Shown here: positions 8,634-17,155 of the stretch, one piece after another
Layout: the number at the start of each line of letters is the position of its first letter
Position numbering within the stretch: position 1 is the stretch's first letter
Assembly: GCA_017460395.1 (NCBI GenBank)
Contig: JAFUBA010000203.1
Coordinates: 45,767-109,766 of the forward strand
Source of the DNA: Clostridia bacterium
GTDB taxonomy: Bacteria > Bacillota > Clostridia > Christensenellales > Aristaeellaceae
Direction: 5' to 3'
Length of the DNA stretch: 64,000 nt
Notes under the pieces: model-generated
Databases searched by the model: none
The model's input: only the letters and a program-made list of their open reading frames with translations
What the model was told of the DNA's origin: nothing
Position numbers and translations under genes: made by a program

Positions 8634-9763
8634 GCCAGGTCACCTCCCAGACTGTGGAACAGGCCCTTCACATACGCTTTCATCCTGTCATCCATTCCTC
8701 TGCCGTTCATCTCCGCATAGAAGCGGTCAAACAGTTCCGTTTCGCTGAGCTTTTCCATCTCCTGCTCCATCTTCAGCATCGGGTCTGTCCGCGTTCTGAG
8801 ATTGTCATAGGAGAGCTTCATCAGGTTCGGATAGATCGTCCTGAGCTTTGCCAGGGCATCCGGCACATCCTCCTCGTCCGTCAGGATCACGTGAACATAG
8901 TCGTCCCGCTTTTCCTCCTCCCGGCCTCGGCGAAGGGCAACCTCGCTGTATGTGCCGCGCACCTCACGCAGGTCCCGCAGCGGTTTCAGGAGACATGTGC
9001 GCACGGACACCTGCCCCTTTTCCCCGAGTTCCACCATGGTCACAGACTTCTGGTGGTCCTTTTCCGAGAAGGAATATTTCAGCGGAGACCCGCAGTAGCG
9101 GATGTGCTCCACGCCCACCTTCTGTGGCCCATGGATGTGCCCGAGCGCCACATAGTCAAAGGGTGCAAACACGGAGGCGTCCACGTTTTCCGTGCCGCCT
9201 ACGTGGATCTCCTCGCTCTCGCAGGTCTGGGCACCGGTCACAAACTGGTGGGTCACCAGCACGTTTCTCACGCCCGTGTCCACCCCCATGGCCTCGATGG
9301 CGCATCGCATGGCCTGGGTATAGTCCTCGATCCCGTCACCGAAAAAGCGCCGGGCCTGAGATGGGCGGAGAAACGGCAGGAGGTACACCCGGACAGTGCC
9401 GTACTCATCCTGCATTTCCAGTGCCCTCGTCTCCCCGGCATAGACCGGTGCAATATGGATCCCGCCCTTTTCCATGAGCCGCCCGCCAAAGGCGAGCCGC
9501 TCCGGCGAATCATGATTGCCTGCAATGAGGAAGACCTGAAGATGACGCTCTGAAAGCGCATAGAGAAAATCATCCAGAAGTGTCACGGCTTCGGAGGATG
9601 GCACCGACTTGTCGTACACGTCCCCTGCGAGGATGACGCCCTGCGGCTTCTCGCGGTCCGCGATGACGAGGATCTCCTCCAGAATCGCCTTCTGATCCTC
9701 CAGCATGGAAAAATCATTGACCCGCTTTCCCAGATGCAGGTCAGACAGATGCATGAGTTTCAT
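8630..9763 (-). CDS. sbcD: Exonuclease subunit SbcD (Mre11-like nuclease)
   Basis: The 377-residue calcineurin-like phosphoesterase shows the metal-binding motifs in order: HLSDLHLGK at the N-terminus, GDVYDKS, GNHDS and the later GHIHGPQ. It is the nuclease partner of SbcC. The start at ATG 9763 is chosen because GAGGAGG lies 6 bases upstream; a GTG 15 bases further up would place the ribosome site inside the gene. It follows the sugar-kinase gene by 11 bases and overlaps sbcC by four bases. Confidence 0.96.
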   Translation of the reverse strand: MKLMHLSDLHLGKRVNDFSMLEDQKAILEEILVIADREKPQGVILAGDVYDKSVPSSEAVTLLDDFLYALSERHLQVFLIAGNHDSPERLAFGGRLMEKGGIHIAPVYAGETRALEMQDEYGTVRVYLLPFLRPSQARRFFGDGIEDYTQAMRCAIEAMGVDTGVRNVLVTHQFVTGAQTCESEEIHVGGTENVDASVFAPFDYVALGHIHGPQKVGVEHIRYCGSPLKYSFSEKDHQKSVTMVELGEKGQVSVRTCLLKPLRDLREVRGTYSEVALRRGREEEKRDDYVHVILTDEEDVPDALAKLRTIYPNLMKLSYDNLRTRTDPMLKMEQEMEKLSETELFDRFYAEMNGRGMDDRMKAYVKGLFHSLGGDLA

Positions 9764-9774
9764 TCCCTGCCTCC

Positions 9775-10773
9775 TCACACCGACAGCCCGTCTGCATGGG
9801 TCGATGCCTCATACCGGTCCACACCCTCCATGATGGAAAGAAGGGTTTCCCGGTCCACATGATCCCTGGCCGCAAGCCCCACGGCGCCGGCCATGGGGCC
9901 AAAGCGCGGCTGTGTCAGGCGCGCACCCAGGGCCTCCACCTCTTCCCGGAAAGGCACAAGGATACAGTCCCCGCCCCGGAAGAGGCCGCCCGAGTAGGAC
10001 ACCATGGGCGGCACCTCAAAGTGCAGCCGTCCCATCAGGGCGCGGACCAGATCTGCCAGCTCCGCTGCGCCCCTTCGATAGATGGCATCCGCCACCGGGT
10101 CGCCCATGTCCCAGATATTCTTCAGGTGCCGCTGCAGGGAGGCCACCTTCGCCACATCCCCGTTATCCGTGAACTCATCGATGGCACCCGCCACATGCAG
10201 CGGATCCTGAAGGTGGAACAGTTCCATGAAATAATCGTACAGACAGGTCTTCTCCATGCGGCCGTCCGCCTGACGGAAGAAGGCATTCACCGCCTGTACG
10301 CCAGCCCAGTAGGAGGAACCTTCGTCCCCATAGAAGACGGTCCATCCACCGGCCCTCGCCTTTCCTCCGTGTCCATCCTCCCCGTAGGCGATGGAGCCCG
10401 TGCCGGCCACCACATGGATGCCACTCTGCCCGCCAAGGGCACCGCACCAACCCGCCACCTGATCCCCCATGACGAGGAATGGGACGCCCGGAAGCGCCCT
10501 GGACACTGCTTCCTCCATCCACGCAGTACTCTCCCGGCTCTCCCCGCAGCATGTCAGAGCAAAGGCTGCAGCCGCAAGAGCGTCTGGCGCAAGATCTGCC
10601 TTTTTGAGGAAGTCTTGCACATACCCTCTGAGCGTCCGGACGTATGCATCCTTGCTCTCCCGAAGCGGCATGATGCCGGGGAAAGACGCCTTTCCCAGCA
10701 CCTGACCGCGCTCGTCTGCAAGGCACAGTGCCAGCTTGGTTCCGCCGCCGTCGCACCCGAGAAATATGCTCAT
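9775..10773 (-). CDS. BadF/BadG-family sugar kinase, N-acetylglucosamine kinase-like
   Basis: The 332-residue protein has the ASKHA phosphate-1 motif GCDGGGTK (residues 6-13) and the adenosine/phosphate segment GTGSIAYG in the middle. The family includes N-acetylglucosamine and glucosamine kinases, which phosphorylate an amino sugar in the cytoplasm, as well as the ATPase activators of 2-hydroxyacyl-CoA dehydratases; the length and lack of an Fe-S cysteine pair favour the kinase. Its ATG overlaps the stop of the DeoR-type regulator (ATGA), so the two are coupled. The substrate is not fixed by sequence. Confidence 0.82.
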   Translation of the reverse strand: MSIFLGCDGGGTKLALCLADERGQVLGKASFPGIMPLRESKDAYVRTLRGYVQDFLKKADLAPDALAAAAFALTCCGESRESTAWMEEAVSRALPGVPFLVMGDQVAGWCGALGGQSGIHVVAGTGSIAYGEDGHGGKARAGGWTVFYGDEGSSYWAGVQAVNAFFRQADGRMEKTCLYDYFMELFHLQDPLHVAGAIDEFTDNGDVAKVASLQRHLKNIWDMGDPVADAIYRRGAAELADLVRALMGRLHFEVPPMVSYSGGLFRGGDCILVPFREEVEALGARLTQPRFGPMAGAVGLAARDHVDRETLLSIMEGVDRYEASTHADGLSV

Positions 10774-11543
10774 GCCTCAGCCTCCCCGCCTGCGACCACC
10801 ACATGAATGCCATTGTTTCGAAGCTTTTCCAGCTCCTCCACAGGTGCCGCGGCATCGGTGATGACCGTGCTGAAGGCATCTGCCTGGGCATAGGTCATCA
10901 GGCTTGTCACGCCGAATTTCCCGCCGCAGACCATGAGGATTGCCTGGTCACTGATCTCCACGGCTTTTTTCTTGATCTCATACTCCATGCGGCTGGAATT
11001 GGTAACCCCATGTTCCGAGATGCCGGTGGCCGCCATGAAGGCCTTGGAGATATTGTAGCGGCTGAGAAACGACACCGTGTCGTCCCCGGTCATGGAGCGG
11101 GTCTTGTGACGGAGCTGGCCGGGGAGCGCAATGAGGCGGATATTTTCCATCTCAACCGCCCGCAGCATCACCTCAAGGTTGTGCGTCACAATGGTCAGGT
11201 TCCGCTTCTCCCGGAGGCCGTCCATCATCTGCACGGTGGTGGTGCCGGAATCCAGGAAAATGATATCTCCGTCCTCCACCATCTCCGCTGCCTTATTCCC
11301 GACCTGCCGCTTCCCCGTATGATCCCCGGCGGATCTCACCTCATAGGCTACCAGGGCCGCCGCAGAGGACTGGGTCGTCACACCGCCGTATACTTTGATC
11401 AGAATGCCATCGCGGACAAGCTCTGCCACGTCCCGTCTGACCGTATTCATGCTGACCTGAAAAGCCTCTTTGAGCTCTTCCATCGTGACAGTTTCCCGCT
11501 CCGTCACATAGCGTTCTACCTCCAGAAGCCGCCTGGATTTCAT
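10770..11543 (-). CDS. DeoR/GlpR-family transcriptional regulator
   Basis: The 257-residue protein has an N-terminal winged helix-turn-helix (RYVTERETVTMEELKEAF, then VSMNTVRRDVAEL) typical of DeoR regulators. A C-terminal sugar-phosphate-sensing domain contains FLDSGTTTVQM and the TGISEHGVTN segment. It heads a minus-strand operon with a sugar kinase and is divergent from the sugar-transport operon starting at 11840. It may therefore control both sides of the 296-base intergenic region, with a phosphorylated sugar as effector. That role is inferred from position. Confidence 0.9.
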   Translation of the reverse strand: MKSRRLLEVERYVTERETVTMEELKEAFQVSMNTVRRDVAELVRDGILIKVYGGVTTQSSAAALVAYEVRSAGDHTGKRQVGNKAAEMVEDGDIIFLDSGTTTVQMMDGLREKRNLTIVTHNLEVMLRAVEMENIRLIALPGQLRHKTRSMTGDDTVSFLSRYNISKAFMAATGISEHGVTNSSRMEYEIKKKAVEISDQAILMVCGGKFGVTSLMTYAQADAFSTVITDAAAPVEELEKLRNNGIHVVVAGGEAEA

Positions 11544-11609
11544 CTGAATCCCTCAATTCTGTAGTTACCCGTTGTCCGCGACCGCTGCATGCGTATCACA
11601 GCAATGATT

Positions 11610-11637
11610 AATTTACTCACTTTTCTGAGCATTTCAA
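11610..11637 (-). promoter_or_regulatory. Possible promoter of the deoR-kinase-sbcDC operon
   Basis: On the minus strand TTGAAA (11632-11637) and TAAATT (11610-11615) are 16 bases apart, about 65 bases before the regulator start. The -10 match is only moderate. Confidence 0.35.
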
Positions 11638-11738
11638 TAGTTGTGTCACAATTTGGGCATTTTTAGGCGTTATCCCTCTGTATTATCGCGATTTTGATCA
11701 ACTTTTGATAATTTTTCTGGTAAAATTATGCGTAAGAC

Positions 11739-11767
11739 TTGACACAGTCTTGTCCTTTGTATATGAT
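11739..11767 (+). promoter_or_regulatory. Predicted sigma-70 promoter of the sugar-transport operon
   Basis: A perfect -35 box TTGACA (11739-11744) and TATGAT (11762-11767) are separated by 17 bases, giving a start near 11774 and a 66-base leader. The surrounding 11590-11835 stretch is AT-rich and holds no gene; operators of the divergent DeoR regulator would be expected here, but I could not identify a convincing one. Confidence 0.75.
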
Positions 11768-11839
11768 CCCCGGTGAGACATCAAAATTTGTTTTTATTGG
11801 CTGATTTTTGGCCCGTTTCTTTGGGCTGAGGTAGCTTAC

Positions 11840-13483
11840 ATGAATCATCTGATGCAGCTGGTTCCTTCCTGTGATGCACGGGTAGATGCTCTTCTCGCAT
11901 CTCAGACGCCCTCGGGCGAATATGTGCCGGGAAATCTGTTTACAGACACCCGCAACCAGGGCTTTTCGATCTCGCAGGTCTTCTTTGCCTACCTGACGCC
12001 TGAGAGCCGCCACTGCCTGAAGGAATCTGTGGCAGATTCACTTTCACTGGCCCTTTCCTGGGAGGAAGAACACCTTCGGGAGAACGGCAGCATGGATCTG
12101 GCTACCTGCAATTTTGCCTCCGCACCGGACACGGCCTTTACCGTCAATGCGCTGCTCATGCCCCTTATGTATCTGCATACGAACGAATCCCTGGCAGCGC
12201 TTCCCGGTGTAGCCTCTCTTGCAGACAGGCTGAGGCACCTTATCTTCCGTGCCTGTGAGGGCATCATTGCCGGAGGCTTCCATACCCCAAACCACAGATG
12301 GGCCATCGCTGCGTGTCTGAAAACCGCAGGCCGCCTGCTGGAGAATCAGGACTTTTCCCGGACAGCAGATCTGTATCTGGCCGAGGGTCTGGATATTGAT
12401 GCGGACGGTGAGTTCGCCGAGAGAAGCACCGGCACCTACAATCTGGTCAACGACGATCAGATGATCCGGCTCTATCTTGCCACCGGCGAGCGCATGTATC
12501 TTGATGCCGCCTGTGCCAATCTTCGGATGATGCGGTGCTACATGGAGCCGGATGACACCATCTTTACCATGAACTCCACCCGCCAGGACCACGGCACCAG
12601 GGTCTATCCGGAAGGGTACGCCATCCTGTGTGCCCTGTGCGGATATCTTTCGGAGGATGCTTCGCTCCTTGATGATGCGGAAAAGTACTTTCAGGCATCC
12701 CTCCGCCACGGCAGAGTGCCCAGAGGCCTTGAATGGCTGAAGATTTTTCCGGACATGGATGCCATGATGCGCAAGGGAGATCACCACCCCGTTGAGTATC
12801 ACCGCTTCTTCCCCGCCTCCGGCATAGTACGTCTGCGGCGGGATACCTGGTCCATGACGCTTCTGGACGGAAAGCCGGACTTTCTGTATTTCCAGTCCCA
12901 GACGCAGCGCCTGTCCATGTCGATCTACGCAAATGTCTGCGACAAGCGACATTTCCTCTCCTCCGGCATCACCCGGGAGGAGGACGGATATACCCTCTGC
13001 TGTCACTGGGACAGCTGGTACTATGAGCCCTTCGGCGAGGAACGTGAAACCCGCGACTGGTGGCAGATGGACAATGAGCACACCAGGCAGAAAAAGATCC
13101 TTGGCGGGCTTGATATGCACATTCATGTAAAGCCGCTTCCGGACGGGTTTTCCATGCGTATCAAAGCCACGGGGCTGGACCGTGTACCGGTTCGCCTGGA
13201 AGTCACACTTCCCTCCGGTACGCTCCTGCGCGGCGAAAGCTTTTTCATGCGGACTGTGCCGGGCAGCAGCGTCCATGCTCAGGAAGGTTTTCTGGAGTCT
13301 CAGGCCGATGATGGTTCCATCCTGTCCTTCGGGCCCTGTTTTTCCGAGCACATGGTCCAGTACCGCATGGGGAATGCACTTCCCCAGAGCTCAGATGGTT
13401 TCACCGCATTTCTCAATGCGCTGACGCCCTTTGACCGGGAGATCACCTTTTCCACCAAAAAGGTTTTTCCATATACCGCCTGA
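11840..13483 (+). CDS. Putative carbohydrate-active enzyme of (alpha/alpha)-toroid type
   Basis: The 547-residue soluble protein has no signal peptide. Its N-terminal 300 residues are rich in helices with repeated Trp/Tyr/Asp-containing turns (TYNLVNDDQMIRLYLATG, then DHGTRVYPEGYAIL). The C-terminal part is beta-rich. That two-part build resembles polysaccharide lyases and heparinase-like enzymes, but I cannot assign a CAZy family. It is the first gene after a strong promoter and precedes two sugar permeases and a binding protein, so it probably acts on the imported oligosaccharide in the cytoplasm. The start ATG lies in a weak ribosome-site context (TGAGGTAG at 11827-11834). Confidence 0.5.
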   Translation: MNHLMQLVPSCDARVDALLASQTPSGEYVPGNLFTDTRNQGFSISQVFFAYLTPESRHCLKESVADSLSLALSWEEEHLRENGSMDLATCNFASAPDTAFTVNALLMPLMYLHTNESLAALPGVASLADRLRHLIFRACEGIIAGGFHTPNHRWAIAACLKTAGRLLENQDFSRTADLYLAEGLDIDADGEFAERSTGTYNLVNDDQMIRLYLATGERMYLDAACANLRMMRCYMEPDDTIFTMNSTRQDHGTRVYPEGYAILCALCGYLSEDASLLDDAEKYFQASLRHGRVPRGLEWLKIFPDMDAMMRKGDHHPVEYHRFFPASGIVRLRRDTWSMTLLDGKPDFLYFQSQTQRLSMSIYANVCDKRHFLSSGITREEDGYTLCCHWDSWYYEPFGEERETRDWWQMDNEHTRQKKILGGLDMHIHVKPLPDGFSMRIKATGLDRVPVRLEVTLPSGTLLRGESFFMRTVPGSSVHAQEGFLESQADDGSILSFGPCFSEHMVQYRMGNALPQSSDGFTAFLNALTPFDREITFSTKKVFPYTA

Positions 13484-13525
13484 CAGTACAGCACCACCAG
13501 GAACCCAAAAAGGAGAGATGCCATC

Positions 13526-14479
13526 GTGAGCAAGAACAAGGCAAAGTCCACCATTGCCCCGCACAAGAAGGGGTGGCTGAAGCTCTATCTGACCACCAGC
13601 TGGCAGCTGTATGCCATGATGCTGGTCCCCATCGTGTACATCATCTGCTTCAAATACAAGCCGATGCTGCACATTGTCATCGCCTTCAAGAAGTACAATG
13701 CCTTCAATCCGAACCTCTCCATGTGGGATATGCCGTGGGTCGGCTTCCAGTGGTTTGAGGAAGCGTTCCGGGATTCGCTGTTCTGGAAGTCCCTGGCCAA
13801 CACCCTGATTCTGAATCTGGGCGATCTGATCCTGGGCTTCCCCTTCCCGATCATCCTGGCCATCTTCCTCAACGAGCTGCGGTCCAATAAGATCCGCAAG
13901 GCAACACAGCTGTCACTGTATCTGCCCAACTTCCTTTCCTGGGTGATCATCGCCGGTATCTCCTCCCAGCTCTTTGCTGCAAGCGGTCTGGTCAACAATC
14001 TGGTGTCAGCCCTCGGCGGCAGCACCGTGCCCTTCCTTTCCAACACCATCTGGTGGCGGTTTGTGTACTGGTTCATGGGCATCTGGCAGAGCGCCGGCTA
14101 CAGCCTGATCATCTACCTGGCTGCCCTGATGAGCAATGACCCCAGCCTGAGCGAGGCAGCCTATATCGACGGTGCTACCAGAATGCAGAGAATCTGGCAT
14201 GTCACCGTACCTCAGATCATGCCCACGATCTCCACCCTCCTGATCATGCAGGTCGGCAAAGTGGTGTCCATCTCCTTCGACCGTCCCTACATGATGAGCA
14301 ACGCCCTGGTGACCGATGCATCCCAGGTCATTTCCACCTTCGTTTACGATCGTGCCTTCACCGGACATCGATTTGACTACGCTGCTGCCATCGGTCTGTT
14401 CCAGTCCGTGGTCGGCATTGTCCTGATCCTGATTGCCAATCAGGGCTCCAAGAAAATGGGACAGGAGGGCATCATCTGA
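13526..14479 (+). CDS. ABC sugar transporter permease, LplB-type
   Basis: The 317-residue inner-membrane protein has six predicted transmembrane segments and the EAA loop EAAYIDGATRMQRIWHV, which docks the cytoplasmic ATPase. It matches the larger permease of LplABC/YtcP-type oligosaccharide importers. It starts with GTG at 13526, nine bases after AGGAGA; the nearby ATG at 13518 runs into a stop after three codons. Its TGA shares one base with the next ATG (TGATG), so the permeases are coupled. No ATP-binding gene is present, as is usual for transporters that borrow a shared MsmX-type ATPase. Confidence 0.9.
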   Translation: MSKNKAKSTIAPHKKGWLKLYLTTSWQLYAMMLVPIVYIICFKYKPMLHIVIAFKKYNAFNPNLSMWDMPWVGFQWFEEAFRDSLFWKSLANTLILNLGDLILGFPFPIILAIFLNELRSNKIRKATQLSLYLPNFLSWVIIAGISSQLFAASGLVNNLVSALGGSTVPFLSNTIWWRFVYWFMGIWQSAGYSLIIYLAALMSNDPSLSEAAYIDGATRMQRIWHVTVPQIMPTISTLLIMQVGKVVSISFDRPYMMSNALVTDASQVISTFVYDRAFTGHRFDYAAAIGLFQSVVGIVLILIANQGSKKMGQEGII

Positions 14480-15345
14480 TGAATGAACTGAATACAAAGC
14501 AGGAAAGACGCTACCAGATTCTCTGGTCCATCTTCTTTATCGTTGTGTCCATCATCGCGATCATCCCCATCCTGCGCGTCGTTTCGATCTCCTTCTCCTC
14601 CAAGGATGCCATCCTCAAGGGCGAGGTCTTTGTATGGCCCATCGGCTTCAACACCGATGCCTACACCAAGGCACTCAAAACCGGTAACTTCCTCGGCACG
14701 CTGTGGTATTCCGTCCGGCTGATGCTGGAGGCCAGCGCCATCAACATGGTCATGACCATCCTCCTGGCATACCCGCTTGCCCGGCGCTCTCTCAAACTGT
14801 CCGGCGCCATCATGACCTTCTGCGTGCTGACCATGTACCTGAATCCGGGCACCATCCCCAACTATTTCAACGTCCGTGATTTCAAGCTGATCAACACTGT
14901 CTGGGCCCTGCTGATCCCCGGCGCCATGAGCGTGTACAACATGATCATCATGCGCACAGCCTTCAGAGCCATCGATGAGAGCCTCTATGAGGCTGCAGGC
15001 ATTGAGGGCTGCTCGGAGTTCCGCATCATGTGGCAGATTGCTGTGCCGCTGACCGTACCGACCATCGCGACCCTGGCCCTGTTCTATGCCGTGTCCCGCT
15101 GGAACGGTATCGAAGACCAGCTGTACTACATCAACACCTCCAGCCTCTACACCGTGCAGATGACCCTCAAGCAGATGATTGAGTCCATCGCCATCTCCGC
15201 GGAGGAGGGCTCCACAACTCAGATGACGCCCGACAACGTCAAGGCAGCCAGCATCACCCTGTCCATGCTGCCCATGCTGATCGTCTATCCCTTCGTGCAG
15301 CGTTTCTTCACCCAGGGCATCATGCTGGGTGCTGTGAAGGGCTGA
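14479..15345 (+). CDS. ABC sugar transporter permease, LplC/YtcP-type
   Basis: The 288-residue protein has six predicted membrane segments and the EAA loop LYEAAGIEGCSEFRIMW. It is the second permease of the importer, pairing with the product of the preceding gene. Translation starts at the ATG overlapping the upstream stop, with GGAGG inside the end of the first permease gene. A 118-base gap with a small AGCC/GGCT hairpin separates it from the binding-protein gene, which often allows a different expression level. Confidence 0.9.
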   Translation: MNELNTKQERRYQILWSIFFIVVSIIAIIPILRVVSISFSSKDAILKGEVFVWPIGFNTDAYTKALKTGNFLGTLWYSVRLMLEASAINMVMTILLAYPLARRSLKLSGAIMTFCVLTMYLNPGTIPNYFNVRDFKLINTVWALLIPGAMSVYNMIIMRTAFRAIDESLYEAAGIEGCSEFRIMWQIAVPLTVPTIATLALFYAVSRWNGIEDQLYYINTSSLYTVQMTLKQMIESIAISAEEGSTTQMTPDNVKAASITLSMLPMLIVYPFVQRFFTQGIMLGAVKG

Positions 15346-15463
15346 TATCTGATCCCGGTTTTCCCTTCTTTCCTTTGGAATTAAGCCTCTTCGGCGGCTG
15401 ATTCATATAGTTTCTTTTTCATTTTCCACTTTCAACTCATTTGACCAAGAGGAGGAACCCGTA

Positions 15464-16996
15464 ATGAAAAAGTTTGTCTCCCTCATCCTGCTGGTTGCCA
15501 TGATGGCTACCATGCTGTCCGTGCCGGCTATGGCCGACGACACCGTCACCCTCAAGGTGATGCTGTGGGACCGCGGCGATGCTCCTGCCGGCGGCACCGT
15601 GGAAAACAGCAAGATGACCACCTACATCAACGACCAGATCAAGGACCTGGGCATCCAGGTAGAATTCGTCTCCACCCCCCGCTCCGGCTCCGATGACAAG
15701 CTGGTGACCTGGATGGCCGGCGGCTCTGCCCCCGACATCATCTTCACCTATGGCCAGGGCACCTTCCTGTCCTTCGCGCTCCAGGGCGGTCTGACTGATC
15801 TGGGCCCCGCCATCGCGAAGCTGGGCGAAGGCAACAACATCGAGACCTATGTGGGCGATGTCATGAACATGGGTAACATCAATGGCGCGCAGTATGCTCT
15901 TCTGTCCAAGCGCGGCGCTGCAAATCCCCGTCATACCGCTTACATCCGTCAAGACTGGCTGGATGAGCTGGGTCTGCCCATGCCCACCACCAAGCAGGAA
16001 CTGATCGACACCCTGTACAAGTTCAAGGAAGCCAAGCCGGATTGCATCCCGTGGGCAATGAACGGCCGTACCGACACCGAGAAGACCTATCTCAACTTCG
16101 TCGGCTCCTATGTGGACTTTGCAGACCTCAAGGACGAGTACAAGTATTCTGAAGGCTACATCGTGATGCACGATGGCGCTCTGGACGGCATCCGTGAGCT
16201 CAACCGGCTCTACAACGACGGCATCATCGGCCAGGACTTCGCCACCGACACCACCGAAGACCTCTTCAAGGCAGCTGTCTCCTCCGGCAACGTCGGTTTC
16301 GTGCTGGATGACAACACCCGTATCTTCGACTACATGGAAGCGCTCAACTGCGAGAACGGTCAGCAGGTCCGCACCACCTTCGTGCCCGTGTCCGCTTTCA
16401 CCAAGGCTGACGGCGAGATCCGCAACCCCTTCGAGTATGCTTATGGCATGTACATCATGGTCCCGATTACCTCCGAGAGCAAAGTGGATGCTGCCATCAC
16501 CTATCTGAACTGGCTGGCTGATCCCGTGAATGCCGAGAACGTGGCCTATGCTCCCGAACACACTGTGGACGAGACCACCGGCGTGCCGGTTCCCTTCACC
16601 GGTGACCAGCTGTCCGAAATGGGCTACAAGACCACTCTGGACGACTTCAACATCCTCAACAAGCACTTCCTGTTCACCGAAGCGCGCGAAGGCGTCATCG
16701 CCGGTTATCAGGGAAGCAACATCTTCGAGACCTATGACTGGTTCGCAAACCTCTATGACACCCTGCAGGTTGGCTTCTTCCGTTATCCCACTATGCCCAT
16801 GGCACCCGAAGTGGAATCCGAGAAGGGCGACACTGTGAAGGCTGACATGATCAAGTATGTGTACCGCCTTGTGTCCGCGCCCACCGATCAGTTCGATTCT
16901 CTGCAGAGCGAACTCTACGCTAACCTCGTGAACGCTGGCCTCAACCAGATTCTGGATGCCCGCGATGCCTACTACACCGAGGTTGTGGGTGAATAA
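15464..16996 (+). CDS. ABC transporter sugar-binding protein, LplA-type
   Basis: The 510-residue protein has a signal peptide (KKFVSLILLVAMMATMLS, cleavage likely after AMA) and a solute-binding fold of the large LplA-like cluster. It captures an oligosaccharide outside the cell for the two upstream permeases. A typical lipoprotein cysteine is missing at the cleavage site, which is odd for a Gram-positive binding protein; it may be held by the permeases or be partly secreted. The ribosome site GAGGAGG is strong, and codons are more uniform than in neighbouring genes, fitting high expression. A terminator follows at 17033. Confidence 0.9.
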   Translation: MKKFVSLILLVAMMATMLSVPAMADDTVTLKVMLWDRGDAPAGGTVENSKMTTYINDQIKDLGIQVEFVSTPRSGSDDKLVTWMAGGSAPDIIFTYGQGTFLSFALQGGLTDLGPAIAKLGEGNNIETYVGDVMNMGNINGAQYALLSKRGAANPRHTAYIRQDWLDELGLPMPTTKQELIDTLYKFKEAKPDCIPWAMNGRTDTEKTYLNFVGSYVDFADLKDEYKYSEGYIVMHDGALDGIRELNRLYNDGIIGQDFATDTTEDLFKAAVSSGNVGFVLDDNTRIFDYMEALNCENGQQVRTTFVPVSAFTKADGEIRNPFEYAYGMYIMVPITSESKVDAAITYLNWLADPVNAENVAYAPEHTVDETTGVPVPFTGDQLSEMGYKTTLDDFNILNKHFLFTEAREGVIAGYQGSNIFETYDWFANLYDTLQVGFFRYPTMPMAPEVESEKGDTVKADMIKYVYRLVSAPTDQFDSLQSELYANLVNAGLNQILDARDAYYTEVVGE

Positions 16997-17032
16997 TTTC
17001 CCCTGGTCTTGAAGATACATTCTTGTATCTTG

Positions 17033-17065
17033 GGCACCTGCGCCGCTTTGGCGCAGGTGCCTTTT
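17033..17065 (+). terminator. Rho-independent terminator of the sugar-transport operon
   Basis: A perfect 12-bp GC-rich stem (17033-17044 with 17050-17061), loop GCTTT, followed by TTTT. A weaker hairpin (AAGATACA/TTGTATCTT) lies immediately upstream, between the stop at 16996 and this stem. Confidence 0.92.
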
Positions 17066-17094
17066 CGTATCGCGGCTTCCTTGCCCCTGGATTC

Positions 17095-17123
17095 TTGGAG
17101 ATGACGCATGATTGCACTATAAT
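17095..17123 (+). promoter_or_regulatory. Predicted promoter of the Mbeg1-like gene
   Basis: TTGGAG (17095-17100) and TATAAT (17118-17123) are separated by 17 bases, about 25 bases before the coding start. Confidence 0.65.
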
Positions 17124-17155
17124 CTCGCCATACCACTTCTCATCGGAGGCATCCC

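Noticed and set aside
8881..8900. Second CACGTG-centred site (ATCACGTGAA) inside sbcD as a possible parS
   Set aside because: Only the central ten bases resemble parS and the outer bases do not match; it is within a coding region.
15437..17020. A 527-codon minus-strand frame opposite the sugar-binding protein
   Set aside because: The frame is a codon-bias shadow of a highly expressed gene; its translation is Val/Gly/His-rich without any family signature.
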